From a virus, in the IMG/VR virus record IMGVR_UViG_3300009506_000029, positions 1-61,018 of that record: DNA of 61,018 nucleotides; one strand, 5' to 3'. Shown here piece after piece: positions 50,828 to 60,354 of the stretch. Every line of letters starts with the position of its first letter. The first letter of the stretch is position 1. A program made the translations under genes and the position numbers. The notes beneath the pieces were generated by a model. The model searched no databases and was not told the DNA's origin. It was given only the letters and a program-made list of their open reading frames with translations.

Positions 50828-53070
50828 CAGTACACCCCGTCCAGCGTGCGCCAGATGCCACCCGAACAGTTGTAGGTCTCGACCTGGCCATCGCCATCAT
50901 AGTCGTACTGTACCTGGCTGGACTCGTAGGTCACGCTCACCCCAGCGCCCAGCAGCTCTGCTGTCTCGGCGCAGATGCGCGCTTCCAGCGGCCAGGGCCA
51001 AAGCGGCACCTCCCCGATCTCGCCTTCCACAGACTGGTAGAGCACCAGCGCGCCGATATCTGATATCACTTGCGATCCTAACAGATATGCTCCGTTGCCA
51101 TACTGATCGGTTTGGTAGCCTGGATCGATCTGCGTCTCATTTGTCCCGGCCTGCGTTCCGCTGTACAGTGTGTCCACGTCCCAGAAGTTGTTATCGTGAT
51201 GGTCCAGGCTGACATTGATCTCGCTGTAGTCGGCCACTGCCAGCCCCGTACTTGCATCCACGATGGACGAGTTCGTCAGACTGCCGACGATGTCAAACCA
51301 GGGGTTGCTGCCGTCGTGGCTTACTCTGTATGCCGCCTGGTGATGCACGAGCGTGAGGTGATCTGCTGTGAAAGCGTCGTCCGCGCGCTGAAAAACGCCG
51401 CTGTAGGGAGTGCCGTATCCCTGACCGGTCTCGTTCCCGATCAGCACCGTGTTCTGGACGCTGTTCTCGTGTAGCTGCTGATTTGCCGAGATGACATTCA
51501 GACCATGATAGTCGTAGCCCACAAGCACACTTCCAATGAGCGCGTTCCGGTCCACTCTGTCCGTGTCCCGGTTCCAGGTCGCGTACCAATATTGTCCGGC
51601 GTCGACATAGATGTCTGACGGCGCGCGTGCGCCGACAAAGTTCTCGAGCAGCGTGTCTGCGCTGCCGTACACTTGAAACATGTCGGCGCCCTGCAGCGTT
51701 CCATTGGTCACGTAGCGCCCGAAAAACCGTCTTGCCGTAACCCGATCGCTCTCGTACACCAGTAGAGGGTTCCTGCCTCGTCCGGTCGCCGCGCAATCCT
51801 CCAGCAGAACATCTTGCACCCGGTAGATCTCTACGATGTGATCCGAGTAGTCTGGCCCGGCCTCATAAGCTGTCACGCGATCCATGACGACGTCGCTCGA
51901 TCCGTTGATAGATACCACCATGTCCTGGCTGTGGTGGCAGGTCACCCCTCGCAGCGTCACGTTTGAGGCTCCCGACAAGCTGCACGTCGGACATAGGCCG
52001 CTCGAGCACGGCTCCAGCCTTCCGTCAAATCGCGCGCCGCCATCCGTCTCCGAGACGATCTCTAGCGGAGCGCTCGCGCTGCACGATGCTGAGATCAATA
52101 GCCGCGCATAGGTTCCGTCTGGGATCGCGATCTGCTGCCCGCAGTAGGACGATCCAATCTCGATCACGCTGCCAGGTGACGGCGTAATCGTCGGGAACGG
52201 CGTTGCTGTAGGCTGCGCCGTTGCCGTCGGCGTACTGGTCGCAGTGGGTATTGCCGTCGCCGTTTGTGTCGCCGTTGGCGTGTTTGTCGGCTCTGGCGTG
52301 TTGGTCGACGTCGGCGCCGGCGTCGACGTCGGCACTCCCTCGACCGCTACGATCCGCACCGCATCCGCGACCACCCCCCGCTCTCCTGTCTCGCAGTCAT
52401 CCGACACGTATACTGTGCCGAGCCCCTCGAATGCCCATACACCCAGCAGATTCCACTGCCCGCCGTTCAGCGTCTGGTCCACGCGCACCGTCGTCTCTCC
52501 GCCTGCGTGAATCACCGTGTACGGCACATCATGCGGTCTCCAGCTTGACGCAAACCACCACGCATACACCTCATACGTGCCCGAGGGCACCTCGAACGTC
52601 CACCCCGCCCGATCCGATCCGCCACCCAGCATCACGTTTGATCGATGATTCGGTCCCCATAACTGCTCGTGCGGCTCTCCGCCGTTGTCCCACAAGATCC
52701 AGTCATCCTGCCCCACCTCGACAAACCAGCCCGGCGAGGTGTCATTGTCGAGGACCATGTCTATCGGTTCCTGTGTTGGCGTACTGGTCACTGTCGGCGT
52801 GCTTGTTGGCACTGGCGTACTCGTTGCCGTCGGCGTGTTCGTTGGCACAGGCGTACTGGTCACTGTCGGCGTGCTCGTCGGCGCCACCGTGCTCGTCTCC
52901 GTCGGCGCCACCGTCGCCGTCGGCTCGCACGGCACGCACGTCGCACACTGTACGGCCACGCTCTCCCCTGGCAGCAGCACGATAGCCGGCGCCTGGGCCA
53001 CTACCAACCATAATCCGCCCATCGCCAACAGGATCGCTGCGCCGATCGCCGCCTGTTTTACTCGCTTCAT
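50827..53070 (-). CDS. Tail spike-like protein with membrane anchor, Thr-Pro linkers, golvesin-type domain and beta-helix
   Basis: 747 residues from ATG at 53070 (AGGAGC upstream). Residues 5-30 form a hydrophobic segment (AAIGAAILLAMGGLWLVVAQ). Residues 50-105 and 245-300 are Thr/Ser/Pro repeats (TSTPTVTSTPVPTNTPTATS). Between them lies a golvesin/xanthan-lyase-type sandwich (WTFEVPSGTYEVYAWWFASS, GGQWNLLGVWAFEGLGTVYV). Residues 315-690 are a right-handed beta-helix of pectate-lyase type (SNVTLRGVTCHHSQDMVVSI). This looks like a secreted host protein turned into a receptor-binding or depolymerase spike. Confidence 0.75.
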   Translation of the reverse strand: MKRVKQAAIGAAILLAMGGLWLVVAQAPAIVLLPGESVAVQCATCVPCEPTATVAPTETSTVAPTSTPTVTSTPVPTNTPTATSTPVPTSTPTVTSTPTQEPIDMVLDNDTSPGWFVEVGQDDWILWDNGGEPHEQLWGPNHRSNVMLGGGSDRAGWTFEVPSGTYEVYAWWFASSWRPHDVPYTVIHAGGETTVRVDQTLNGGQWNLLGVWAFEGLGTVYVSDDCETGERGVVADAVRIVAVEGVPTSTPAPTSTNTPEPTNTPTATQTATAIPTATSTPTATAQPTATPFPTITPSPGSVIEIGSSYCGQQIAIPDGTYARLLISASCSASAPLEIVSETDGGARFDGRLEPCSSGLCPTCSLSGASNVTLRGVTCHHSQDMVVSINGSSDVVMDRVTAYEAGPDYSDHIVEIYRVQDVLLEDCAATGRGRNPLLVYESDRVTARRFFGRYVTNGTLQGADMFQVYGSADTLLENFVGARAPSDIYVDAGQYWYATWNRDTDRVDRNALIGSVLVGYDYHGLNVISANQQLHENSVQNTVLIGNETGQGYGTPYSGVFQRADDAFTADHLTLVHHQAAYRVSHDGSNPWFDIVGSLTNSSIVDASTGLAVADYSEINVSLDHHDNNFWDVDTLYSGTQAGTNETQIDPGYQTDQYGNGAYLLGSQVISDIGALVLYQSVEGEIGEVPLWPWPLEARICAETAELLGAGVSVTYESSQVQYDYDGDGQVETYNCSGGIWRTLDGVY

Positions 53071-53086
53071 CTCGCTCTTGCTCCTT

Positions 53087-55222
53087 TTAGTAGTAGCGCG
53101 CAATGTATGCCACCGTTACGGTAACGCCCGTCGTGCCTGTGTCGTCAAACTGGATCGTATTGTTGCCTGGGTCCAGCTTGAGCCAGTCTCGGCGCGGGCC
53201 CCCCGTCAGCGTCAGTGCCTGGAACTGTGACGACTCGTCTCCCTTATCGGTCACCGTCTTGGCATCCGTGTCCACCTCGATCGAGTCGTTCACGTCCATC
53301 TGGTAAGCCAGCTCGATCGCCTTGCTGGTCGTGTTGTTGGTCACCGTACACGCCAGGTTGTAGGCCGGCGTAGACTCGCTGCCGATCGTGACCGCCGGCG
53401 TGTTCGAGCTGTTGAGCGTCATCGTGCAATCCGCCGCCTCAACCCACGTGCGGTAGTTGGCCACGCTCCAGCCTTGCAGCAGAGACAGAGCAATGTACAG
53501 GCTCCCCGTCGTCAGCGCCTCGTTGTCGCTCCACGCCTCCCAGTTGCTCGCTCCTGCCGGGGCCGGGATGGCGTATTCCGTGGTCCAATTGGAGCCATTG
53601 GTGCTGCTCTGGACCGCGCTGGACCAGTGCCCTGTCTCCTCAGCGTACTTTTCGCCGTTGGAAAAGTTGACGTTTGTAAATCCACATGGGTTGTACAACT
53701 GGAGACGGCCCGCGTGATCATAGGCCGGATCGATCCCGATCTCGACCCACGGATCCGCGCCCGCGCCTCGGTTCCCGCCATAGAATGTTGGCGAGCCGCT
53801 GATCACGCTCTGCGTCCACTGCCCTGTCCGCAGCCCGTCGTCTTCGCCAAATTCCTCGTATACCCATGACGTGTTCGTCGAGTGGTCCAGCTCGAACGCC
53901 GGTTCGTAGTCCGAGTCCACGCTGGGCGCCGAGGCAGCATAGTTGCCGTACTTGAGCCAAATGTCGTGCTGCACCCACCAGCACGCGTCGCTTGCGCTGT
54001 GCGCGCCCGCGCTGCTCCCCTTGGCGGCACGTGTCACACCCGAAAACGTCTTGGTCGCGTCGCTCTTGGAGGTGTAGGTGAAATACTCCGAGTTTACGCA
54101 CAGGATGCCTGTAGACGGCGCGCCCGTGGTCGCCTCGTTCACCGTGATCGACGTAACCGTGTCACCCGCGCCGATGCCGGATGTGATGGTACCCGCCCAC
54201 GCTGCACTCCAGTTCAGGTTCACCCACGCCTTGGTGGTTGCCGTGTCCATCCCGTCCAGCCAACGATCGACCTCTGTCCCGTCCACCTCCACGCGCAAGT
54301 CTGCGCCGTTGGCCAGCATCTTGGACAGTGCCACAGTATCCCCGTCCAAGTGGTTTACGTCGCTCGTGCCGCCGATCCCGCGTGTAACCCCGGTCAGGTC
54401 ATTTCCACTCTTGCCTGTCCAGGAAACCTGCTCGTCCCCGTTCACCCCGTCTGTGATGTACGCCATTCCCGAGGTGGGGAAACTGGCCGCGCTGGCCAGC
54501 GTGATCGTCGCCGCGGCCTGTGCCAGCGCGCCGTTGAGTGTCGTGGTGGTTGCCGTCTCGACCAACGCATCTGTGTCCAGCGAGTCGTCGCACACGTCCG
54601 TCGGGTAGTTCGAGAACGCCGCGGACACGCGCCAGCGGATGGCCACGAACCGCCGGTAGATGTACCCGCTCCCGCTCTTGGCTGCCGTCGGCTTGACTGT
54701 GATGGTTGGATATGCGTCATCTGTGCCCGCATTGCTAACCGTCGTTGTCTGTCCGCTCGCCGTCACGCCCCACACAGTCGTGCTCGTGCTTGTCGACCGC
54801 CATCGCACGTCGCCGTGCACTATCAGGCTCACCAGGAATGCCTCGGCTACGGCAGCCACATCGCCCACCAGCGGAAGGCAGCTCGTGCAGATCGCGCTTA
54901 CGTAGCGGTCTTTGCTCCCATCGCTGTCCTCGATGATGAACGTCTTGGGCGTTTCGTCCTCTGGATCAAACCAGCGCAACAGTTGATCGCGCAGCGTGTA
55001 CACACTGGACGAGTTTACAATTCGCACGATGAACCGAATCTCGCGCCCGCTGCGCTCGATCCCGCTGACCAGCGGGTGCCGGCCGTGCCGTGCAACCAGG
55101 TTCGCGCCTACGTTCGGCAAGCCCCACTCACTGCCCGGGCGTACGCCTGCCTCGTAGCTCGTCCCGTCATTGATATTGTGCCCGTCGAACGACACAATGC
55201 TGAGGTTCGTGACAATGCTCAC
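53087..55222 (-). CDS. Distal tail (Dit)-like protein with inserted beta domains
   Basis: 711 residues. The N-terminal 150 residues (IVRIVNSSSVYTLRDQLLRW, FLVSLIVHGDVRWRS) match the beta-sandwich hub of distal-tail proteins, which form a ring at the tail end. The remaining part is a chain of beta-rich domains (TITLASAASFPTSGMAYITD, with the Fn3/bulb-like repeats of phage baseplates). The C-terminus again resembles a Dit-like end. It is directly downstream of the tape measure, the standard place. Confidence 0.78.
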   Translation of the reverse strand: MSIVTNLSIVSFDGHNINDGTSYEAGVRPGSEWGLPNVGANLVARHGRHPLVSGIERSGREIRFIVRIVNSSSVYTLRDQLLRWFDPEDETPKTFIIEDSDGSKDRYVSAICTSCLPLVGDVAAVAEAFLVSLIVHGDVRWRSTSTSTTVWGVTASGQTTTVSNAGTDDAYPTITVKPTAAKSGSGYIYRRFVAIRWRVSAAFSNYPTDVCDDSLDTDALVETATTTTLNGALAQAAATITLASAASFPTSGMAYITDGVNGDEQVSWTGKSGNDLTGVTRGIGGTSDVNHLDGDTVALSKMLANGADLRVEVDGTEVDRWLDGMDTATTKAWVNLNWSAAWAGTITSGIGAGDTVTSITVNEATTGAPSTGILCVNSEYFTYTSKSDATKTFSGVTRAAKGSSAGAHSASDACWWVQHDIWLKYGNYAASAPSVDSDYEPAFELDHSTNTSWVYEEFGEDDGLRTGQWTQSVISGSPTFYGGNRGAGADPWVEIGIDPAYDHAGRLQLYNPCGFTNVNFSNGEKYAEETGHWSSAVQSSTNGSNWTTEYAIPAPAGASNWEAWSDNEALTTGSLYIALSLLQGWSVANYRTWVEAADCTMTLNSSNTPAVTIGSESTPAYNLACTVTNNTTSKAIELAYQMDVNDSIEVDTDAKTVTDKGDESSQFQALTLTGGPRRDWLKLDPGNNTIQFDDTGTTGVTVTVAYIARYY

Positions 55223-55231
55223 GCCCTACTC

Positions 55232-58200
55232 CTATACCGTCAGCGCCTGCAGTTGGTAGAGCAAGTCGTCGGCCCGCCGTACCCCGTTCAGCACCAGGTC
55301 GCCGTGGATGTGCAGCTCTGTCCCTCGATCGATCGTCGTCGTACTGCCGCCGGCGCGTAGGTGCGCCAGTTCTGCCAGGCGGCCGGTGAACAATCGCTCC
55401 ACATCTGCCATGCCGCGCTCCAGGCCCACACCAACGCCCTCGGCCATCGGGCGCCCGATCTCGCGCTCCGTCGCCCGGCTCGGCGACCCCGCGTCGATCG
55501 CGTCTCGCGCGGCCTGCATCGCAACCAGCACCGCCCGTTGCAGTGTCCAAGCCAGTGCCCCTTGTCGCTGCCAGACCCCGCGGATCATTCCGTCGATGAA
55601 CGACTGTCCCAGGCTCTCCCATCCCCCCATCCTCAAGATCGAACTCTGGATCGATCGCAGCGTGCCTATCATCTCGCGGTACATCTCGATCAGCCCTGCC
55701 ACCGTCGCGTCGATCGCCGCGTCCCACATCTGCTGGGTCCACGTCACAAACCAATGTCGGAACTCGCTCCACAGCCGCGTCACATCTCGAATGAACGCGC
55801 CAATGGCTTCCGTAGCATCATCCGTCTCGCGCCGCGTAATATCCACCACCGCGTCCCACATTTGCTCTGTCCAGGTCACCATCCAGTGCCTGAACTCGCT
55901 CCAGGCCTGCGTGGACTGGCGCACCAGCTCGTCGATCTCGCCCGTGAATCCCTCCCGTGCCCCGCGCGCAGTCTCCTCGACTTTTTGTCGCAGGTCTGGC
56001 TGCGCCTGTCGCTGGATCGCCTCCCCGATCTTCCAGAACGAGTCCACCGTCTCAGCTATGTTCTCATTCGTAACACGGCGCAGCTCCGTCGAGTATCCGT
56101 CGTCCATTTCCCGCACCACGTTCTCTGCCACTCGCCGCAAGTCCGGCTGCGCCTGTCGCCGTACCAGCTCGCCGATCTCCCAAAACGAGCGCGCTGTCTG
56201 TGCGACCATTCGCGGCGTCTGGTGCTGCATCTCCTCCGTCATGCCCTCGCCCACGCCCTCGGCGATAGGCACGCCGATCTGCTCTCGTGCTACAGTGGAC
56301 GGCGAGTGAATGCCCATCGCGTTGCGCGCCGCCTGGATCGCGTTGCGCACCGCGTTCGCCGCTCGGTCTGCCAATGCCCGCGCTCTGCTCATAATTCCGC
56401 TTGCGACTCCATCGATCATCGCCCGCCCCACACCGCCCCAGTCCGGTGCTCTAAACGCGCTCAGCACGTTCTGGATCGCTGTGCGAATGTTTGTCAGCAC
56501 TGTCTCGAGCGCGGATCTGATCACGGCCTGAATCGCCGTCCACGCCTGCGACAGCAGCGTCCGCACCGTCTCCCACGCCTGCCGCCACTGCTGCTGTACC
56601 GTCGAGAGCCACTGTTGCAACTGGGCGCGTAACGTGTTCCAAGCTGCTACCAGCACCCGCGATATCTCTGCCCATACCTGTGACAAAAACGTCGACACCG
56701 CCGTCCACGCTGTCTGCCACTGCTGCAAGATAGAGGCCAGCCACGTTGTGATCTGTGTCAAGATCGCAACCAACGCCGACTCGATCGCCGGCCTGATAAG
56801 CTGTTCCCATACGTCCCGCACAAACTCGTAGATCAGCGTCCAGATCTCTTGGAACGAGGCCAGAATCGCCCGCAGGTCCTCCCCGATCAGCGCGTCAATC
56901 GCGCCCAGCACCGTCGTGATCGTCGTCTGGATCGTGTTCCAGATCCCTGTCACAAACTCTGACACTGCCGTCCAGATTGTGGTGAACGTCGTCTGGATGG
57001 CCGTCATGGCCGTGGTAATCGCTGCGCTCACGGTTGTCAGCGCTGTCTGGATCGCCGCCTGGATGTTCGTCCATGCCGTCTGGATCGCCGTCAAGATAGC
57101 CTGCCACGCTAGCTCTACGATCTGGCGAGCGAGATCCCAGTTTGCTTGCCACATGGCCGTGACCTGCGCCCAAGTCGTACCGAAAAACCCCGCGATCCAG
57201 TTCAAAAATGCCAGCGCGATCTCTTGTACCCCTGCAATCGCGTTCTGGACGATGGATTGCAGCGTTTCCCACGCGCCGGCCCAGTCTCCTGCTACCATCT
57301 GCAAAAAGAGCGTCCCCATACTGAGCGCTGTGTCAAGAAAGAGTTGCAGGATTGGCTGCACTACCTGCCACATCGCGCCGATCTGCTCGGACACGTATCC
57401 CCACACCTCGCCGATCACCCGCACATAGTTCTCGATCAGCGGCCCGTTTGCCTCGAACCACGCCGCGATCTGGTCCAGCGCGTTCTGTACAAATGGCACC
57501 ACGTTTGCGGCCAGGTCGGCCAGCACCTCGCGAAACCGATCAAAGAGCGTTGCCGCCGTCTCGCGAATCGCCGGGCCGTACTGTGCCCACCACGCCCCCA
57601 TCCGCTCGAGAAAGCCCTGGAACGTCTGCACCACTGGCCCGAGCATCTGGAGTCCGCCGCCCAGTCCATCTATCCAGCCCGTGATCATATCAGCCATTTG
57701 GGAGCCGAATAGCTGTTCGAGAGTAAAGTACAAGCCCTCTATCAGTGCTGACGTGTCTCCGCCGAATGCCATCATTAGCGCATTGGCTAGGGGTTCCAGT
57801 GCCGAAACGATGTTCGAGAACGCCTCGGCGATTGCCGGCCCATAGCGGTCTACCATCTCCGCCGCCCAGCTCGCGAAACTGGTCAGCACCGGCAGCAACG
57901 CCTCCCCCAGCGTGATCTTGAGCGTCTCGATCGTGCCCTCGAGCGCCTCCATTTGCCCGGCAAACGTCGCACCTTTTGCCGCTGCTTGCTCCTGAATGCC
58001 AGCCGCATTGGCTGTGGCCTCGGCCATCGCGTTCCAGCCCTCTACGCCCTCGCCTAGCAAGGTCTGGAGAGCCTTCATACCATAGGTGCCCGCGATAGTC
58101 TGGACGTACTGGTTTCTTTGCTCCTCCGTGAGATTGCGCGTAACAGGGATCAATCCGCCCTGCGCCTCTTCGAGCGTCTTGATGACATCGGCTGAGTTGC

Positions 58201-59182
58201 TTAACTGGCTTTGGTACTTTGCCAGACTTGTCTCTGACAGAATTTTGATCCCGGCTTGATGATTGCGAATGGCAACGGTTGCGGCCTCGTAAGACTTTTT
58301 GGCATCATTGAGTAACTGTGTCTGCGCCTCGTTCAGTGGGTTAACGGCCTCGTAGGTTGTAATCGTGCCGTTCATTGCTTCGTCGAACTGGGCAATGATG
58401 TCAGGCAGGCTTTTCATGTTACCTGCCGCGTCGTACAGTTCGATCCCCAGTTGTTCGAGAGCCTCTGTCACGGCCGGCGTCGTGCGCATCATATTTGTCA
58501 GCATCGACTTGAGTGCCGTGCCAGCCTCTGCGCCCTGAATACCGCGCGTGCTCAGGATGGCGAGCGCGTTGTTAGTATCTTGGAGAGAGAACCCGAACGC
58601 TGCTGCTGTCGGGCCGATCGTTTTCAACGCCTCCGCCAGCCCGGTCACTTCAGCCACGCTTGCGTCAGCAGCCTGAACCATATTATTCATTGCCTGGTTG
58701 ACAAAATCTGCCCGCTCGGCCTCCGTCTCCAGCTCGCTACCGAATGATGCAAGCGCAATCGCCGCCAGGTCCGACGCCTGCACCATGTCTAGCTCTGTCG
58801 CTGCTGCCAGGTCGATCGCCGCCCGCAGCGCGCCGCCCAACTGCGCGCCCTCCTCGAGATATCCGTTAAAGTCGCCAAAGATCTCCGTTGTCGAAAGGCC
58901 GGCTTTGAACAACCCGGTCATCGCGTCTGCAGCCCCTGTCGCCGACACGCCCAACAACCTCGTATCGCCGCCCACCGCGATCGCCGCGTCGTGCAGCTTG
59001 TCCATCGACAAGCCGGTGCTGCTCGCGGCGATCGCCAGGCCGGCCATCTGGCTCTCAAACTCACCCGCCAGCCCCACCATGTCCCCCGCTGCACCCAGCG
59101 CCGACTGCCCCAGGTTTTTCAACGCCCCCACGGCAGCAGTCATCAGCCCGCCTGTGAACACACCCAAAGCCGTGCCCATCAC
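55232..59182 (-). CDS. Tape measure protein
   Basis: 1316 residues from the ATG at 59182. The N-terminal half (LGQSALGAAGDMVGLAGEFE, ASSTGLSMDKLHDAAIAVGG) is the TP901-type tape measure domain. Residues about 620-900 contain hydrophobic helices and many Trp-Gln-Thr repeats (TAWTNIQAAIQTALTTVSAA); the C-terminal third carries long repeated heptads. Sequence upstream in the same frame continues to 59299 (ATQIASLYAEIGADLSKLNK), but the ATG at 59314 is followed two codons later by an in-frame TAG (59305-59303), so the true start is unclear. Its length sets tail length. Confidence 0.9.
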   Translation of the reverse strand: MMGTALGVFTGGLMTAAVGALKNLGQSALGAAGDMVGLAGEFESQMAGLAIAASSTGLSMDKLHDAAIAVGGDTRLLGVSATGAADAMTGLFKAGLSTTEIFGDFNGYLEEGAQLGGALRAAIDLAAATELDMVQASDLAAIALASFGSELETEAERADFVNQAMNNMVQAADASVAEVTGLAEALKTIGPTAAAFGFSLQDTNNALAILSTRGIQGAEAGTALKSMLTNMMRTTPAVTEALEQLGIELYDAAGNMKSLPDIIAQFDEAMNGTITTYEAVNPLNEAQTQLLNDAKKSYEAATVAIRNHQAGIKILSETSLAKYQSQLSNSADVIKTLEEAQGGLIPVTRNLTEEQRNQYVQTIAGTYGMKALQTLLGEGVEGWNAMAEATANAAGIQEQAAAKGATFAGQMEALEGTIETLKITLGEALLPVLTSFASWAAEMVDRYGPAIAEAFSNIVSALEPLANALMMAFGGDTSALIEGLYFTLEQLFGSQMADMITGWIDGLGGGLQMLGPVVQTFQGFLERMGAWWAQYGPAIRETAATLFDRFREVLADLAANVVPFVQNALDQIAAWFEANGPLIENYVRVIGEVWGYVSEQIGAMWQVVQPILQLFLDTALSMGTLFLQMVAGDWAGAWETLQSIVQNAIAGVQEIALAFLNWIAGFFGTTWAQVTAMWQANWDLARQIVELAWQAILTAIQTAWTNIQAAIQTALTTVSAAITTAMTAIQTTFTTIWTAVSEFVTGIWNTIQTTITTVLGAIDALIGEDLRAILASFQEIWTLIYEFVRDVWEQLIRPAIESALVAILTQITTWLASILQQWQTAWTAVSTFLSQVWAEISRVLVAAWNTLRAQLQQWLSTVQQQWRQAWETVRTLLSQAWTAIQAVIRSALETVLTNIRTAIQNVLSAFRAPDWGGVGRAMIDGVASGIMSRARALADRAANAVRNAIQAARNAMGIHSPSTVAREQIGVPIAEGVGEGMTEEMQHQTPRMVAQTARSFWEIGELVRRQAQPDLRRVAENVVREMDDGYSTELRRVTNENIAETVDSFWKIGEAIQRQAQPDLRQKVEETARGAREGFTGEIDELVRQSTQAWSEFRHWMVTWTEQMWDAVVDITRRETDDATEAIGAFIRDVTRLWSEFRHWFVTWTQQMWDAAIDATVAGLIEMYREMIGTLRSIQSSILRMGGWESLGQSFIDGMIRGVWQRQGALAWTLQRAVLVAMQAARDAIDAGSPSRATEREIGRPMAEGVGVGLERGMADVERLFTGRLAELAHLRAGGSTTTIDRGTELHIHGDLVLNGVRRADDLLYQLQALTV

Positions 59183-59321
59183 AGACTGGATACCGCTCCC
59201 GGCCTGCCGGATCTGCCCCTGCGCCTGAGAGAGCCCCTTGTTCAGTTTGGAGAGATCAGCCCCGATCTCTGCGTACAGCGATGCGATCTGTGTTGCGATA
59301 GCCTACATCCTCATTCCACCC

Positions 59322-59543
59322 CTACCGTCTGCCTCGCGCTCGACTTGCCTTGCGCTGCTCTTGCGCGATCGCCGTGTCTGCCGACTGCATCACGTCGATG
59401 ATCTCTATCACCTCTTGCACGCCCAGCGCGTCCACATACTCGAGCTCCCATCCGAACCGCTCGCACAGCCACAGCCGCCAATAGGTCCACGGCAGCGGCT
59501 TGCCGAACCGGATACCTAGGTAGACGCGCTTCCCGCTTCCCCC
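59322..59543 (-). CDS. Tail assembly chaperone, -1 frameshift extension (GT)
   Basis: The -1 frame continues for about 71 residues after a slip at G-GGG-GAA (59537-59543): VYLGIRFGKPLPWTYWRLWL, then CERFGWELEYVDALGVQEVI and a basic end. There is no start codon or ribosome-binding site of its own, and the position between chaperone and tape measure is that of the lambda T part. A fused product of about 172 residues is expected in a small fraction of ribosomes. Confidence 0.75.
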   Translation of the reverse strand, partial: GGSGKRVYLGIRFGKPLPWTYWRLWLCERFGWELEYVDALGVQEVIEIIDVMQSADTAIAQEQRKASRARGRR

Positions 59544-59839
59544 GAGGCACTGTCCCCGCCCATCATCTTGCCCAGCGTCTTGCTCACCTCGCGCACCAAC
59601 GGGATCAGCTCGCGAAACAGGTCCAGATTGCCGTACGCCTTTTCGTCCGACGGTTCGCCCGGGAACTCCCAATCCTCGATCAGCCGAGGCAGCACCGGGA
59701 CGATCTTTTGCAGATCGAACCCGGCCTCCTCATCTTGCCGCGCAAACGACATCAAGACGTTTGGCAAGTCCCAGTTTTCTTTTGCTGGAAACCTGGACTT
59801 GACCGTCACGCCCTTGCCGTTGATCGTAAACGTGCTCAT
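59516..59839 (-). CDS. Tail assembly chaperone (G-like)
   Basis: 107 residues with the profile of a G-type chaperone: small, acidic, helical (EAGFDLQKIVPVLPRLIEDW). It lies between major tail protein and tape measure and ends in Ser/Gly-rich sequence where the slippery site G-GGG-GAA lies. It guides tape measure and tube assembly and is absent from the finished virion. Start after AGGAG. Confidence 0.82.
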   Translation of the reverse strand: MSTFTINGKGVTVKSRFPAKENWDLPNVLMSFARQDEEAGFDLQKIVPVLPRLIEDWEFPGEPSDEKAYGNLDLFRELIPLVREVSKTLGKMMGGDSASGEAGSAST

Positions 59840-59869
59840 AGACTCTCCTTTTATCCGCGCGCCTGTCTG

Positions 59870-60262
59870 CTAGTACGTGTCGTCGGTCACGGCCCCGCTG
59901 AATTGCCACTCGATGTCCGCAACCACCAGATCCGCGTACTCCATCGACCTTTCGCGAGTCGACACGATCGCATTGACGTAGTGCCGTGGTTTGGTCGCCG
60001 CAGTGCCTTCCGGTCCCCACTCCAGAGTACCTTCCGTCCCTGGCACCAGCGCGCCCCATGTCCCGGTGTCCCCGGACTGAACGACGATCGTCGCGCTTGC
60101 CGTGCCATCCTTGAGCGTAGTCAGATACGTCCGCGCGGTGTCTGATCCCGCGCTCTGGTCGACCAGGTTCATCTCTTCCGAGTCGGAGAAAGACCTGTAA
60201 TCCGTATCCAGCACCTTGCTCCCAAAGACCAGGTACAAGTTCGTACCCGTGATTCCTGCCAT
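59870..60262 (-). CDS. Major tail (tube) protein
   Basis: 130 residues, short for a tube protein but with the usual beta-rich profile (GITGTNLYLVFGSKVLDTDY, GTASATIVVQSGDTGTWGAL, MEYADLVVADIEWQFSGAVT) and a loop that ends in G-T-x-G-T-L-E-W. It follows a terminator and a gap, so it starts a transcript of its own. GGAGG lies eight bases before ATG. Hundreds of copies would build the tail tube. Confidence 0.82.
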   Translation of the reverse strand: MAGITGTNLYLVFGSKVLDTDYRSFSDSEEMNLVDQSAGSDTARTYLTTLKDGTASATIVVQSGDTGTWGALVPGTEGTLEWGPEGTAATKPRHYVNAIVSTRERSMEYADLVVADIEWQFSGAVTDDTY

Positions 60263-60273
60263 TTTTGGCCTCC

Positions 60274-60299
60274 ATTTGAATTGTGATCACAAAACAAAA
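60274..60299. promoter_or_regulatory. Dispersed 26-bp dyad, tail-tube gene copy
   Basis: Left arm ATTTGAATT, core GTGATCAC (itself a palindrome), weak right arm. It lies 12 bases upstream of the tail-tube start and next to a terminator. Confidence 0.5.
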
Positions 60300-60354
60300 C
60301 GGCGCACCCCGGATGGCAGACAAGCTCTCTTATCTGCTCTCCATGATGCGCCGC
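60290..60354 (-). terminator. Terminator-like hairpin before the tail-tube gene
   Basis: Read leftwards, GGCGCATCATGGAGAGCAGA and its partner GGCAGACAAGC-type arm pair over 24 bases with G-U pairs, ending ...GGTGCGCC and GTTTTGTTTTG. It separates the neck/terminator genes from the tail-tube gene. Bases 60355-60401 carry nothing notable. Confidence 0.65.

Noticed and set aside
59182-59314. Use of an alternative genetic code (TAG recoded)
   Set aside because: Many other genes end neatly in TAG at overlaps with the next gene, so a genome-wide recoding is not supported.
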